Origin: Aquabacterium sp.
GTDB lineage: Bacteria; Pseudomonadota; Gammaproteobacteria; Burkholderiales; Burkholderiaceae_C
Reading direction: 5' to 3'
DNA length: 64,000 nt
Assembly (NCBI RefSeq): GCF_016234775.1
Contig: NZ_JACRAH010000021.1
Span: 1-64,000 of the forward strand
Shown: in pieces, positions 26,338 to 34,493 of the stretch
Layout: every line of letters starts with the position of its first letter
Position numbering within the stretch: position 1 is the first letter of the stretch
Translations under genes and position numbers: made by a program
Notes under the pieces: generated by a model
Told to the model about the DNA's origin: nothing
What the model saw: the letters and a program-made list of their open reading frames with translations, nothing else
Database searches by the model: none

Positions 26338-28021
26338 AGGTCTTGTCACGCCCGGTTTGTTTGGCACGATACAGGCCTCGGTCAGCGCGCTCGATCACGG
26401 CTTCGCTTGCCTCACCGCACACACGCTCAGTCACCCCTGCGGAAAAGGTCACCTTCAATGTCGGCATGGATTTGCTCAAACTGGCGTCATTGATCACGCG
26501 ATGAATGCGTTGCAGGCACGCCTGAGCATGCGCCAGTCGGCAATCCGTGAGCACCAGCAGGAACTCTTCCCCGCCCCACCGCGCAAAATAGTCGGAAGAG
26601 CCGATGGCGTTTTGAACCAATTGCGCAAAGTGCCTCAGAACCTCGTCGCCAACGCCATGCCCGTGCATGTCGTTCACGGACTTGAACAGGTCAATGTCAA
26701 TGAGCACCACACAAAAAACACGCCCACCGCCATCGGCAACCTTCGCTTGTTGCACGAGCACGTCCATCATGTGTCGCCGGTTATAAAGCCCAGTCAGCTC
26801 GTCTCTGGTTGCCAGCGTCTGTATGCGCTCCAGCGCCAAGGTCAGATCATCCTTGCGCTGGCGCAATCGCTCCCGCAAGTCACTCAACTGCCCTGAAAGC
26901 AAGGAAATCGTCGGCAACACCGTACAGGCGAAGAGGAAGTGGATCAACTCCTGACGCGGCGTGAAGTACCCTGGCTGCCAGTGCACCAGCCCCCACATGG
27001 CGGCCCCCTGCAGCGACAAGGCGAACAGCGAAGCAAACCTCGCCTGGCGGGCTGTCAGGTTGAACATCCCAAACACCAGCACCATCACCAACAGCATCAA
27101 GGACGCCCCCCTTGAATCCCGGAGGATGGCGTAAGAGCCAACCACACAGGTGATCGCGACAATGATCTGCGGAAAGGTCAAGGACGGGTCAGGAAAACGC
27201 AAGTTCAGACCGCTTCGCAATACCACGTAGAACAGCACGCTCTGGGTGGTCATGTAAGCGCTCAACATGGCCCCCGCCTGCCGATCAACCGCACCCGTGC
27301 GGATGGCATACAGCAACACCACGGTGCAAATCGCAAAATTGGTCGCGGCCACCAGAAATCGCTGCAAGCGCAATCGCTGTTTGGGATCCCCCGTCAGAAC
27401 CAGCGTCAGCAAGCGCTCCAGCCACGAGTCCTCGTCGTCGCCACGGTCTTGCGTAGACTGCCAGATCAAAAAGATCACGAGCGCCAGCAACATGAAGCGC
27501 AACAGTTCGCCACCCATGTCATATTGACCGGCTCGCCAGAGCATCAAGTACACCATGGCTGAACCAAGGCTGGCCAGAGCGTACAAGCTGACCAGACGAA
27601 TCTGCCTGGCTCGCAAAAAGTGAAAACCCCAGGCCAGCAAGGGACAGACGACCAGCAATATGGCGTCGCGCAAATAGCCGCCCAGCGAATAGATCCAGGC
27701 AGCAAAACTGACCGCCACCATCAATTGCGGCATGGTCATGGCAGGATCTTTGAAAATCCTGTTCAAACCACAGCGAATCAAAAGCAAAAAGAAAACAGGT
27801 GCCAGCCCCAAACCCCACAGCAAGGCATATGCGGGCCTGATCATCACCCAGTGTTGCTCATCCGCCAACACAAGCACGCCAATGGCCAACGCATACCCCA
27901 ACGCAGACATCATCGAGCGTTGAAGGCGAAGTCTTTGTTTCCAGTCCTGTCCTAGACATAACGCAGCAAGCATGCGAGAACATCGTCCATACGTCGACCA
28001 ATCTTGATTGCTGTCGAACAC
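26324..28021 (-). CDS. Membrane diguanylate cyclase with duplicated sensor, first of the trio
   Basis: This 565-residue cyclase has two head-to-tail copies of the trio's membrane sensor. Copy 1 (about 28-165) has KQRLRLQR and RCGLNRIFKDPAMTMPQ. Copy 2 (about 214-350) has KQRLRLQR and RSGLNLRFPDPSLTFPQ. Equivalent motifs are exactly 186 residues apart. The C-terminal GGDEF domain has ARWGGEEF (483-487), with GSSD where the inhibitory RxxD would be, so product inhibition is probably lost. The start is GTG at 28021 by comparison with the 25-35 residue leaders of the paralogues; ATG 27973 is a fair alternative. The sensor does not match a named MASE domain that I recognise. Confidence 0.85.
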   Translation of the reverse strand: MFDSNQDWSTYGRCSRMLAALCLGQDWKQRLRLQRSMMSALGYALAIGVLVLADEQHWVMIRPAYALLWGLGLAPVFFLLLIRCGLNRIFKDPAMTMPQLMVAVSFAAWIYSLGGYLRDAILLVVCPLLAWGFHFLRARQIRLVSLYALASLGSAMVYLMLWRAGQYDMGGELLRFMLLALVIFLIWQSTQDRGDDEDSWLERLLTLVLTGDPKQRLRLQRFLVAATNFAICTVVLLYAIRTGAVDRQAGAMLSAYMTTQSVLFYVVLRSGLNLRFPDPSLTFPQIIVAITCVVGSYAILRDSRGASLMLLVMVLVFGMFNLTARQARFASLFALSLQGAAMWGLVHWQPGYFTPRQELIHFLFACTVLPTISLLSGQLSDLRERLRQRKDDLTLALERIQTLATRDELTGLYNRRHMMDVLVQQAKVADGGGRVFCVVLIDIDLFKSVNDMHGHGVGDEVLRHFAQLVQNAIGSSDYFARWGGEEFLLVLTDCRLAHAQACLQRIHRVINDASLSKSMPTLKVTFSAGVTERVCGEASEAVIERADRGLYRAKQTGRDKTYAVA

Positions 28022-28398
28022 ACTCGCAGCACCAAGCGGGAATACGTTTCATTTCGAGCGGCATGCTCGTGAATCAGTATGAGCGAAGCCAAGACTCGGG
28101 CACAGTCAGCAGGTCAATCGTGCAAATCAATGGCCGCGCAGGCGAGTCGATTGCGGGCGCGCCCCATTGCGTATCAACATGGCGCCCTCGCCTTTCGGCA
28201 AATTGTCACACTGAGGCATCCATCCCTGTGACAGGCTACACGCTTGGCCTAAAGATCTCGCCGTTCAAGGCCGTTAAGGAAGCAAATGGTGTCGCCATCC
28301 CGATGACACCCGCACGGCCTGTGCTGGGCCGCCAACGCGCCGAAAGGGTATGAAGATGCTCCCTTGCTTCTGCCGACTCAACCAGCGAGGCTGACCTC
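28022..28398. other. Divergent intergenic region between signalling operons
   Basis: These 377 bases separate the minus-strand cyclase trio from the plus-strand cheX-like cluster. They contain a near-consensus sigma-28 promoter (28250-28277). Just downstream is a 6-bp hairpin GGTGTC/GACACC (28288-28310) in the expected leader. A 96-codon open frame at 28063-28353 has no recognisable product and spans the promoter. I judged it non-coding. Confidence 0.5.
28250..28277 (+). promoter_or_regulatory. Candidate sigma-28 (FliA) promoter
   Basis: TAAAG (28250-28254) and GCCGTTAA (28270-28277) match the flagellar consensus TAAAGTTT-N11-GCCGATAA at the -35 core and 7 of 8 positions of the -10. The spacing is one base longer than the E. 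coli optimum. It lies about 120 bp before the cheX-like gene and could make the cluster a late flagellar target of the FliA encoded at 9991-10704. Confidence 0.55.
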
Positions 28399-28986
28399 AT
28401 GGACGCCCAAGCCGCCACACAGGCCAACGTCGACAACTTGCGTGAACTGTTGCGCAACGCGTCCGTCATCCAGGCCAGCCAGTACTTCAACGGGCAACCC
28501 GTGCAACTGGTCGCCACACCACCCGATCACAAGCTGGGCCAGGTTCTGACCCGCTACATCGCCATGGTGCTGCTGACCTGCAACGAATTGCGCATCGTCT
28601 TCAAGGTGCACTTCAATCCGGAGCAGATCCGGGCCTACCGCCAGTCGCGCGGTGCATCCGCGGAAGACTTGACCGACAAACAGCTGATCGACTTCATGAA
28701 GGAGCTCAGCAATCAGATGGGTGGCCGGGTATGCCGAATCTTTGATGCACACCAGATCGCCATCGGCATGAGTGTTCCTCTTTGCACACGTGGCATCTAC
28801 GAGATCTATGCCGACTACCAGGCCAAGTCAGGTGCCATCACCAAGTTCGGCGACTTCTGGCGCCTGGATGGCCCCTTCGAGACCATCTACTGCAGCTGCT
28901 TCGTCGAAATCATGGGCAAAGACGACTTCTCCAACATCAAGGCCGCCGACGAAGTGGCAGAGGAAGGCGAGCTGGACTTCCTATGA
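28399..28986 (+). CDS. CheX-like chemotaxis phosphatase
   Basis: This 195-residue cytoplasmic protein resembles CheX, which dephosphorylates CheY-P. The catalytic pattern [DS]xxxExxN followed about 22 residues later by P is met by Asp98, Glu102, Asn105 and Pro127 (DFMKELSNQMGG ... SVPLCT), one residue short of the usual spacing. The N-terminal 90 residues are less typical and may be an added segment. A CheY-like receiver is encoded two genes downstream, making it the obvious substrate. Its stop overlaps the next start by 4 bp (ATGA). GAGG 8 bp upstream of ATG supports the start. Confidence 0.72.
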   Translation: MDAQAATQANVDNLRELLRNASVIQASQYFNGQPVQLVATPPDHKLGQVLTRYIAMVLLTCNELRIVFKVHFNPEQIRAYRQSRGASAEDLTDKQLIDFMKELSNQMGGRVCRIFDAHQIAIGMSVPLCTRGIYEIYADYQAKSGAITKFGDFWRLDGPFETIYCSCFVEIMGKDDFSNIKAADEVAEEGELDFL

Positions 28987-30389
28987 ACAACCACAACGAA
29001 CTCATCGCCTCGCACCGCGTGCTCTCCATGCTGGAGAGTGCCTGCGAATACAACGAGCAAATCCTGGACAACATCCCGAGCGTGTTCGTCATGCTCAATG
29101 CGGACAACCGGGTCATCCGCGCCAACCAGGCGTTCTGTGATCTGGTTGGCTGCACGATGGAAGGCGCCTTGCATCTGGATTTCACGGCTTACTTCACCAG
29201 TGAAAACGCCGACATCCTGTTGCACCACCTGCAGCACCTGCGCGACAAATCCACCAAGGAATCCAGTGTCCGCATCAAGCTGGAAATTGCCGGTACCAGC
29301 GAAGATCAACCCGCCAAGCCCTTTTTCTGGCGCGTGTTCAGGCTAGGCCATATCAGCGAAGCCGAAGGCCAGGTCATCTCACTCGTGGGCGACGACCTGT
29401 CGGTGCTATACCAGTCCGAGCTCAAGCTGATGAGCATCTTCTCCAGCATTCCGCTGGGGCTGATGGTGGTGGACAGCTCAGGCACGATCACCGAAGTGCT
29501 GTCCGAGTATTGCCACGTGCTGCTCAACAAACACCAATTGGTGGGCACACGACTGCAGGACACGCTGAACCGGCACAACCCGGAACTGCACAACGAAATC
29601 AAGCAGGCCTTTGACATTCTGGAAGACTGTGCAGGCAAGTTCATGCCGCATTTCACGGCACGCGAATCGTCTCTGGGACGCATCGGCCAACTGAAGATCG
29701 AAGGCGCGGCTTACTCCGACAAGTGGATCAAGCCCCGTTTCCAGCCCATTGCCAAGAACAACACGGTTGACCGTTACATGGTCATCCTGGAAGACATCAC
29801 CGCCAGCTATCTGGCGCAGCGTCAGATCGAGAAGGCCGACATGCTGGGCAAGCAGGCGCAGGCCCTGTACGACTGTGCGATCCGCGACCCATTGTCTGGC
29901 CTCTACACGCGGCTGTTCATGAACGACAGCGTGAGCCGCCTGATTGCCTCGGCCAAACGCGGCAGCCTGCATGAGTTGTCCATCGTGATGTTCGATCTGG
30001 ACAGCTTCAAGAGCGTCAATGACACCTATGGCCACGATGCTGGCGACCGGGTGATCCGGGCGTTCGGCAACATCATCCGCGCCTGTACGCGGGACACGGA
30101 TGTCTGCGTGCGCTTTGGTGGTGAGGAGTTCGTGCTGGCCCTGCCCTGCAACAACACGAACGAACAAGGTGGCGCCATCGTCGCCGAACGCATCCGAGCC
30201 AAACTGGCGTCCACCCCCATTGACATCGGTGACGGCAAGACGCTGAACGTCACAACCAGCTGCGGCGTGGCCTACTGCCACAAGTCCGACACGCTCGAGA
30301 CCCTCTTGCAGCGCTCGGACAAATACCTGTATGTAGCCAAGCACAACGGCAAGAACCAGGTGTGCATTGAATCGGCCGAAGGAGAGTGA
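28983..30389 (+). CDS. PAS-PAS-GGDEF diguanylate cyclase
   Basis: This 468-residue soluble protein has two PAS domains (about 25-135, ILDNIPSVFVMLNADNRV; and about 148-275, IPLGLMVVDSSGTITEV) and a GGDEF domain with an intact GGEEF (379-383) and inhibitory site RDTD (370-373). It should make c-di-GMP in response to a PAS-bound signal. The ATG at 28983 overlaps the cheX-like stop; the frame is open further upstream only as a shadow of that gene. The CheY-like gene starts 3 bp after its stop. With its neighbours it would link a phosphorelay to c-di-GMP. Confidence 0.9.
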   Translation: MNNHNELIASHRVLSMLESACEYNEQILDNIPSVFVMLNADNRVIRANQAFCDLVGCTMEGALHLDFTAYFTSENADILLHHLQHLRDKSTKESSVRIKLEIAGTSEDQPAKPFFWRVFRLGHISEAEGQVISLVGDDLSVLYQSELKLMSIFSSIPLGLMVVDSSGTITEVLSEYCHVLLNKHQLVGTRLQDTLNRHNPELHNEIKQAFDILEDCAGKFMPHFTARESSLGRIGQLKIEGAAYSDKWIKPRFQPIAKNNTVDRYMVILEDITASYLAQRQIEKADMLGKQAQALYDCAIRDPLSGLYTRLFMNDSVSRLIASAKRGSLHELSIVMFDLDSFKSVNDTYGHDAGDRVIRAFGNIIRACTRDTDVCVRFGGEEFVLALPCNNTNEQGGAIVAERIRAKLASTPIDIGDGKTLNVTTSCGVAYCHKSDTLETLLQRSDKYLYVAKHNGKNQVCIESAEGE

Positions 30390-30392
30390 ACC

Positions 30393-30758
30393 ATGCCCAG
30401 GATACTCGTCATCGATGACGCCAAGACCATGCGCGACACGCTCAAGGATCTGTTGATTCCCAACGGCTACGAGGTGGTGGAAGCAGAAAACGGCGAACAA
30501 GGCCTGGAAATGATGGCCAAACACGCCATCGATCTGGTCATATCCGACCTCAACATGCCCGGCATGGATGGGCTGACCATGTGCAGCCACATCAAGGAAC
30601 AGGGCTATCACGCACCCATTTTCATGCTGACCACGCAGACCAGTCCTGAACTCAAGGCCAAGGCCAAGGAATTCGGCGTGGTGGCCTGGATCGTCAAGCC
30701 GCACAAGGATGACATCCTGCTCAAAGGTATTCAAAAGGTACTGCACCTGCCCGTTTGA
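30393..30758 (+). CDS. CheY-like single-domain response regulator
   Basis: This 121-residue stand-alone receiver has all key residues: the acidic pair Asp8/Asp9, the phosphorylation site Asp52 (SDLNMPGMDG), Thr80/Thr81 and Lys102 (IVKPHK). It has no output domain, so it acts by protein contact, for instance on a motor, the adjacent cyclase or a kinase. It is preceded by GGAG and lies 3 bp after the cyclase gene. The CheX-like protein is the likely phosphatase and the PAS-GAF-PAS kinase 114 bp downstream the likely phosphodonor (inference from position). Confidence 0.92.
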   Translation: MPRILVIDDAKTMRDTLKDLLIPNGYEVVEAENGEQGLEMMAKHAIDLVISDLNMPGMDGLTMCSHIKEQGYHAPIFMLTTQTSPELKAKAKEFGVVAWIVKPHKDDILLKGIQKVLHLPV

Positions 30759-30872
30759 AGATGGGGCAAGCCGTGAGCAAATGGCGCTTTTGCCCGGCCC
30801 GAACAGACAGCGCCACGCCTGCTGCCTAGAATCATGTGTGGGGGAATGTCCCTCATCTTCTCAGGAGGCTGG

Positions 30873-32906
30873 ATGAACCCGGTGGCCACGCTACCCGATG
30901 TCCAGGCGCTGATGGCGCAGGTGGAGGCATTGACCGCCGAAGTCGAAGCCTGCAGGATGATCGGACTGGTCGCGCGCAACTCGGACAATGCGCTCATCGT
31001 CACCGACAGGCATGGTCTGGCCTGCTGGATCAACCCCACGTTTGAACGACTGACGGGCTATGCGCTGGCAGATCTCACAGGCCGCAAACCCGGCGAGTTG
31101 CTGCAGACTCGGGAAACAGACCCGGCCACCATCGCCTACATACGAGAGCAGCTTGGGCAAGGCTTGCCCTTCGAGACCGACATACTCAATCGGCGCAAGG
31201 ACGGCACCAACTATTGGGCACACATCTCCGCCAAACCATTGAATGACGATGGCGGCCAGATCAAGTGGTTCATGGCCATTCAACGTGATGTCACCGCATT
31301 GCGCCGAGACCAGTCACGCTTGTCTTTTCACCACGAAGCCATTCAGCTTCTGACTCAAGCCAAGGACGTTGACGTTCTGATTCCGCAGTTGCTCGAACGC
31401 ATGGCCCAATTCATTGGCTGGCCCATTGCGATTGCCTGGGAGGTCAAAACCCAAAGATGGGTGGGCGATGTCAATATGATCTGCGCGCACCAGTGGTCCA
31501 GCAATACGATGCGATATGCAGGATTCCTTGGTGCCTCTCAGCGGGCCACATGGGAAAAAGGCGTGGCAGTCCTGGGAGAAGCATGGGATAAGGGCCGGAG
31601 CACCTTTATGCCCGACATATCGCAGCAGCATGACCCCCACCGAGGCAAACAAGCCATCAAGGAAGGACTGAGTTCCGCCCTGGTGATCCCCATCAACTCA
31701 GGCAACCGCGTCACCTACTTGCTCGAGTTTGTGGCTCCCTGCATGCAGGCCCTGGATGGGGAATCGCTCGCCATGCTGGAAGGCCTGTGCGCACAGGTGT
31801 CGCAGTTCATCGATCGGCGCCGAGATGAACTGCGTGTGCGCCAGTTCATGACCGAGTTCGATTGCCTGTTCAAACTCTCGCCTGACGGCTTTGTCGTTTT
31901 CAACACCGAAGGCATTCGCTCCTATGGCAACCCCGCCTTCTACGCCATGACAGGCTTGACGCGCGAGCGGCTTGATGGCGTCACGGAGACACAGTTCGAC
32001 GAAATCCTCGCCACACTCTGCGCCCCTCAGAATCGCCCGGTGCCCATTGCTGAAAGGGCCCACTGCGATGACAGTGATCGCCTGCAACTGATACAGCCCA
32101 AGCCATCGGTCCTCCAGCGATCGGTCAAAGACATGTACGACAGCAGCGGCCACTACATCGGGCGCGCCGTCTATCTGCGCGACATCACCCGGGAAATGGA
32201 AGTGGACCGCATGAAGAGCGAGTTCCTCTCCACGGCGGCACATGAACTGCGGACCCCCATGGTCAGCGTGCATGGTTTCTCCGAACTGCTGCTCAAACGC
32301 CCTTTCAGCGAGGAAAAGAAGCGCGACATCTACGAAACCATCCACCGGCAGTCCAAGCTGCTGGTCAACATGGTCACGGAACTGCTGGACCTGGCCCGCA
32401 TCGAATCACGGGCAGGCAAGGACTTTCACATCCAGGCCCTGGATGTCTCGCCCATCGTGGATCAAGCGGTCAACGCGCTGCTGGTTCAGGGAGACACGCG
32501 CATGGTGCAGATGCACATCCCCGCTGGTCTGCCACGCGTGTTCGCCGACCGGGACAACCTGATCAGAGCGTTGACCAACATCCTGTCCAATGCCTACAAA
32601 TACTCGCCACATGGCGGTGAGATCGCCCTGAATGTACTCACACGCACACAGGCTGGTCAAAGCCAGCTGGGCATACGCGTCACCGATCACGGCATCGGCA
32701 TGACGCCCGAGCAACTGGCCCGCGTGTGTGAACGCTTCTACCGCGCCGACCCCTCCTGCAACATCCCGGGAACGGGCCTGGGCATGTCGCTGGTCAAGGA
32801 GATCATGTCCTTGATGGGTGGTGAGGTGGAATTGAGCAGCGTGGCAGGCGAAGGCACACAGGCCACGCTCTGGTTGCGCACCGTGACAGATGGCTATAGA
32901 GCATGA
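30873..32906 (+). CDS. PAS-GAF-PAS sensor histidine kinase
   Basis: This 677-residue soluble kinase has PAS1 (about 30-142, with NRRKDGTNYWAHISAKPL), GAF (about 155-315), PAS2 (about 330-440) and a HisKA domain with phospho-acceptor His457 in STAAHELRTPM. The HATPase domain has its N box (NILSNAYKYSP), DHGIGM and GTGLGMSLVKE. The start at 30873 follows AGGAGG with 4-bp spacing; an in-frame codon 39 bp upstream has no such site. It has no receiver domain of its own, so the CheY-like protein just upstream is the natural partner. The flavin-like PAS motif NCRFLQ is not present, so blue-light sensing by PAS1 is unlikely. Confidence 0.9.
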   Translation: MNPVATLPDVQALMAQVEALTAEVEACRMIGLVARNSDNALIVTDRHGLACWINPTFERLTGYALADLTGRKPGELLQTRETDPATIAYIREQLGQGLPFETDILNRRKDGTNYWAHISAKPLNDDGGQIKWFMAIQRDVTALRRDQSRLSFHHEAIQLLTQAKDVDVLIPQLLERMAQFIGWPIAIAWEVKTQRWVGDVNMICAHQWSSNTMRYAGFLGASQRATWEKGVAVLGEAWDKGRSTFMPDISQQHDPHRGKQAIKEGLSSALVIPINSGNRVTYLLEFVAPCMQALDGESLAMLEGLCAQVSQFIDRRRDELRVRQFMTEFDCLFKLSPDGFVVFNTEGIRSYGNPAFYAMTGLTRERLDGVTETQFDEILATLCAPQNRPVPIAERAHCDDSDRLQLIQPKPSVLQRSVKDMYDSSGHYIGRAVYLRDITREMEVDRMKSEFLSTAAHELRTPMVSVHGFSELLLKRPFSEEKKRDIYETIHRQSKLLVNMVTELLDLARIESRAGKDFHIQALDVSPIVDQAVNALLVQGDTRMVQMHIPAGLPRVFADRDNLIRALTNILSNAYKYSPHGGEIALNVLTRTQAGQSQLGIRVTDHGIGMTPEQLARVCERFYRADPSCNIPGTGLGMSLVKEIMSLMGGEVELSSVAGEGTQATLWLRTVTDGYRA

Positions 32907-32936
32907 GTGCACGGCCCCTCGTAGGCCCTTGCCACC

Positions 32937-34493
32937 TCACTCCATGGATGCAGGCACCACCGTCCACTGCTGGCGGATATCGCCGATGCCATTGACGCTT
33001 TCCATGTGAACAGGGAAGCCCCACAGCCGTGCCACATGCTTGAGCACTTCGCGCGTGCTGTCGTGCAGCGGTCGATCGTTGTGCTGGGTATGGCGCAAGG
33101 TCAGGGAACGATCGCCACGCAGGTTCACGCTCCAGACCTGAATGTTGGGCTCGCGTGAGCCCAGGTCATATTGCCGCGACAGCGTCTCACGCAGTTGGCG
33201 ATAGCCGCCTTCATCGTGGATGGCAGAGACCTCGTACTCGCTTTCCTGCTCGTCATCACGGATGGCGAACAATCGGAAGTCACGCATCACCTTGGGCGAC
33301 AGAAACTGACCGATAAAGCTCTCGTCCTTGAAGTTGCGCATGGCGTAGTCCAGCGTCTTGAGCCAGGCGCGGTCCTTCGGATCGGCGCCTTCTGCGGAGC
33401 CCGCAAAATCAGGGAACCACAGGCGGTCTTCTGGCGTGGGCTTTTCGCAGATGCGCTTGAGATCCGTGTACATGGCAAAGCCCAATGCATATGGGTTCAG
33501 GCCGCTGTAAGCGCGGTGCCCGACAGGCGGCTGGAACACCACATTGGTATGCGACTGCAGCCACTCGATCATGATGCCGTCGGTCAGATAACCTTCGTCA
33601 TACATGGTGTTGAGCAGGGTGTAGTGCCAGAACGTGGCCCAGCCTTCGTTCATGACCTGGGTCTGGCGCTGCGGGTAGAAGTACTGCGCCACCTTGCGCA
33701 CGATGCGCACGATCTCGCGCTGCCAGGGCTCCAGCAAGGGTGCGTGCTTCTCGATGAAGTACAGCAGGTTCTCTTGTGGTTCGGCCGGAAAGCGACGAAC
33801 AGCCTCTTCTTCCGGGCGATCGGCACGGCGGGGCAAGGTGCGCCACAGGTCGTTGACCTGCTGCTGCAGATAGGCCTCGCGCTCTTCGCGACGCGCCAGT
33901 TCCTTGTCCAGCGACAACTTGCCGGGGCGACGATAGCGGTCCACCCCATGGTTCATCAGGGCATGGCAGGAGTCCAGCAACTCTTCCACCGCATCCACGC
34001 CATGGCGCTCTTCGCAGCGCGCCACGTAGTTCTTGGCATAGACCAGGTAGTCGATGATGGAGCCGGCATCCGTCCACATGCGGAACAGATAGTTGCCCTT
34101 GAAGAAGCTGTTGTGGCCATAGGCCGCGTGCGCAATCACCAGGGCCTGCATGGCCATGGTGTTTTCTTCCATCAGGTAACTGATGCAGGGGTTCGAGTTG
34201 ATGACGATTTCATAAGCCAGGCCCATGAAGCCACGGCGGTAGTTCTTCTCCGTGGCGATGAATTCCTTGCCGTAAGACCAGTGCCGGTAGTTCACCGGCA
34301 TGCCCACGCTGGCATAGGCGTCCATCATCTGCTCGGCCGTGATGATCTCAAGCTGATTGGGGTAGGTGTCCAGCTTGAAGCTCTCTGCCGTCGCGCGGAT
34401 CACATCGTGGTACTGCTCGATCAGATCGAAGGACCAGTCGGAAGGCCCGGGCAACTGATGGCCTTGCACGCCATAAGCTTGATGTGCACTCAT
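32937..34493 (-). CDS. SpoVR family protein (YcgB)
   Basis: This 518-residue cytoplasmic protein of the SpoVR/YcgB family has the conserved MPVNYRHWSYGKEF, YEIVINSNPCISYLMEEN and MNEGWATFWHY segments. Its biochemistry is unknown; in Enterobacteria the family belongs to the RpoS/nitrogen-stress regulon with YeaG and YeaH. The true start is the ATG at 34493, which overlaps the yeaH stop by 4 bp; the frame continues upstream only as a shadow. It is last in the minus-strand operon prkA-yeaH-spoVR and converges on the histidine kinase gene with 30 bp between. Confidence 0.93.
   Translation of the reverse strand: MSAHQAYGVQGHQLPGPSDWSFDLIEQYHDVIRATAESFKLDTYPNQLEIITAEQMMDAYASVGMPVNYRHWSYGKEFIATEKNYRRGFMGLAYEIVINSNPCISYLMEENTMAMQALVIAHAAYGHNSFFKGNYLFRMWTDAGSIIDYLVYAKNYVARCEERHGVDAVEELLDSCHALMNHGVDRYRRPGKLSLDKELARREEREAYLQQQVNDLWRTLPRRADRPEEEAVRRFPAEPQENLLYFIEKHAPLLEPWQREIVRIVRKVAQYFYPQRQTQVMNEGWATFWHYTLLNTMYDEGYLTDGIMIEWLQSHTNVVFQPPVGHRAYSGLNPYALGFAMYTDLKRICEKPTPEDRLWFPDFAGSAEGADPKDRAWLKTLDYAMRNFKDESFIGQFLSPKVMRDFRLFAIRDDEQESEYEVSAIHDEGGYRQLRETLSRQYDLGSREPNIQVWSVNLRGDRSLTLRHTQHNDRPLHDSTREVLKHVARLWGFPVHMESVNGIGDIRQQWTVVPASME

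Noticed and set aside
28063-28353. A 96-codon plus-strand frame between the two signalling operons
   Set aside because: No recognisable product or ribosome site, and it spans the sigma-28-like promoter.
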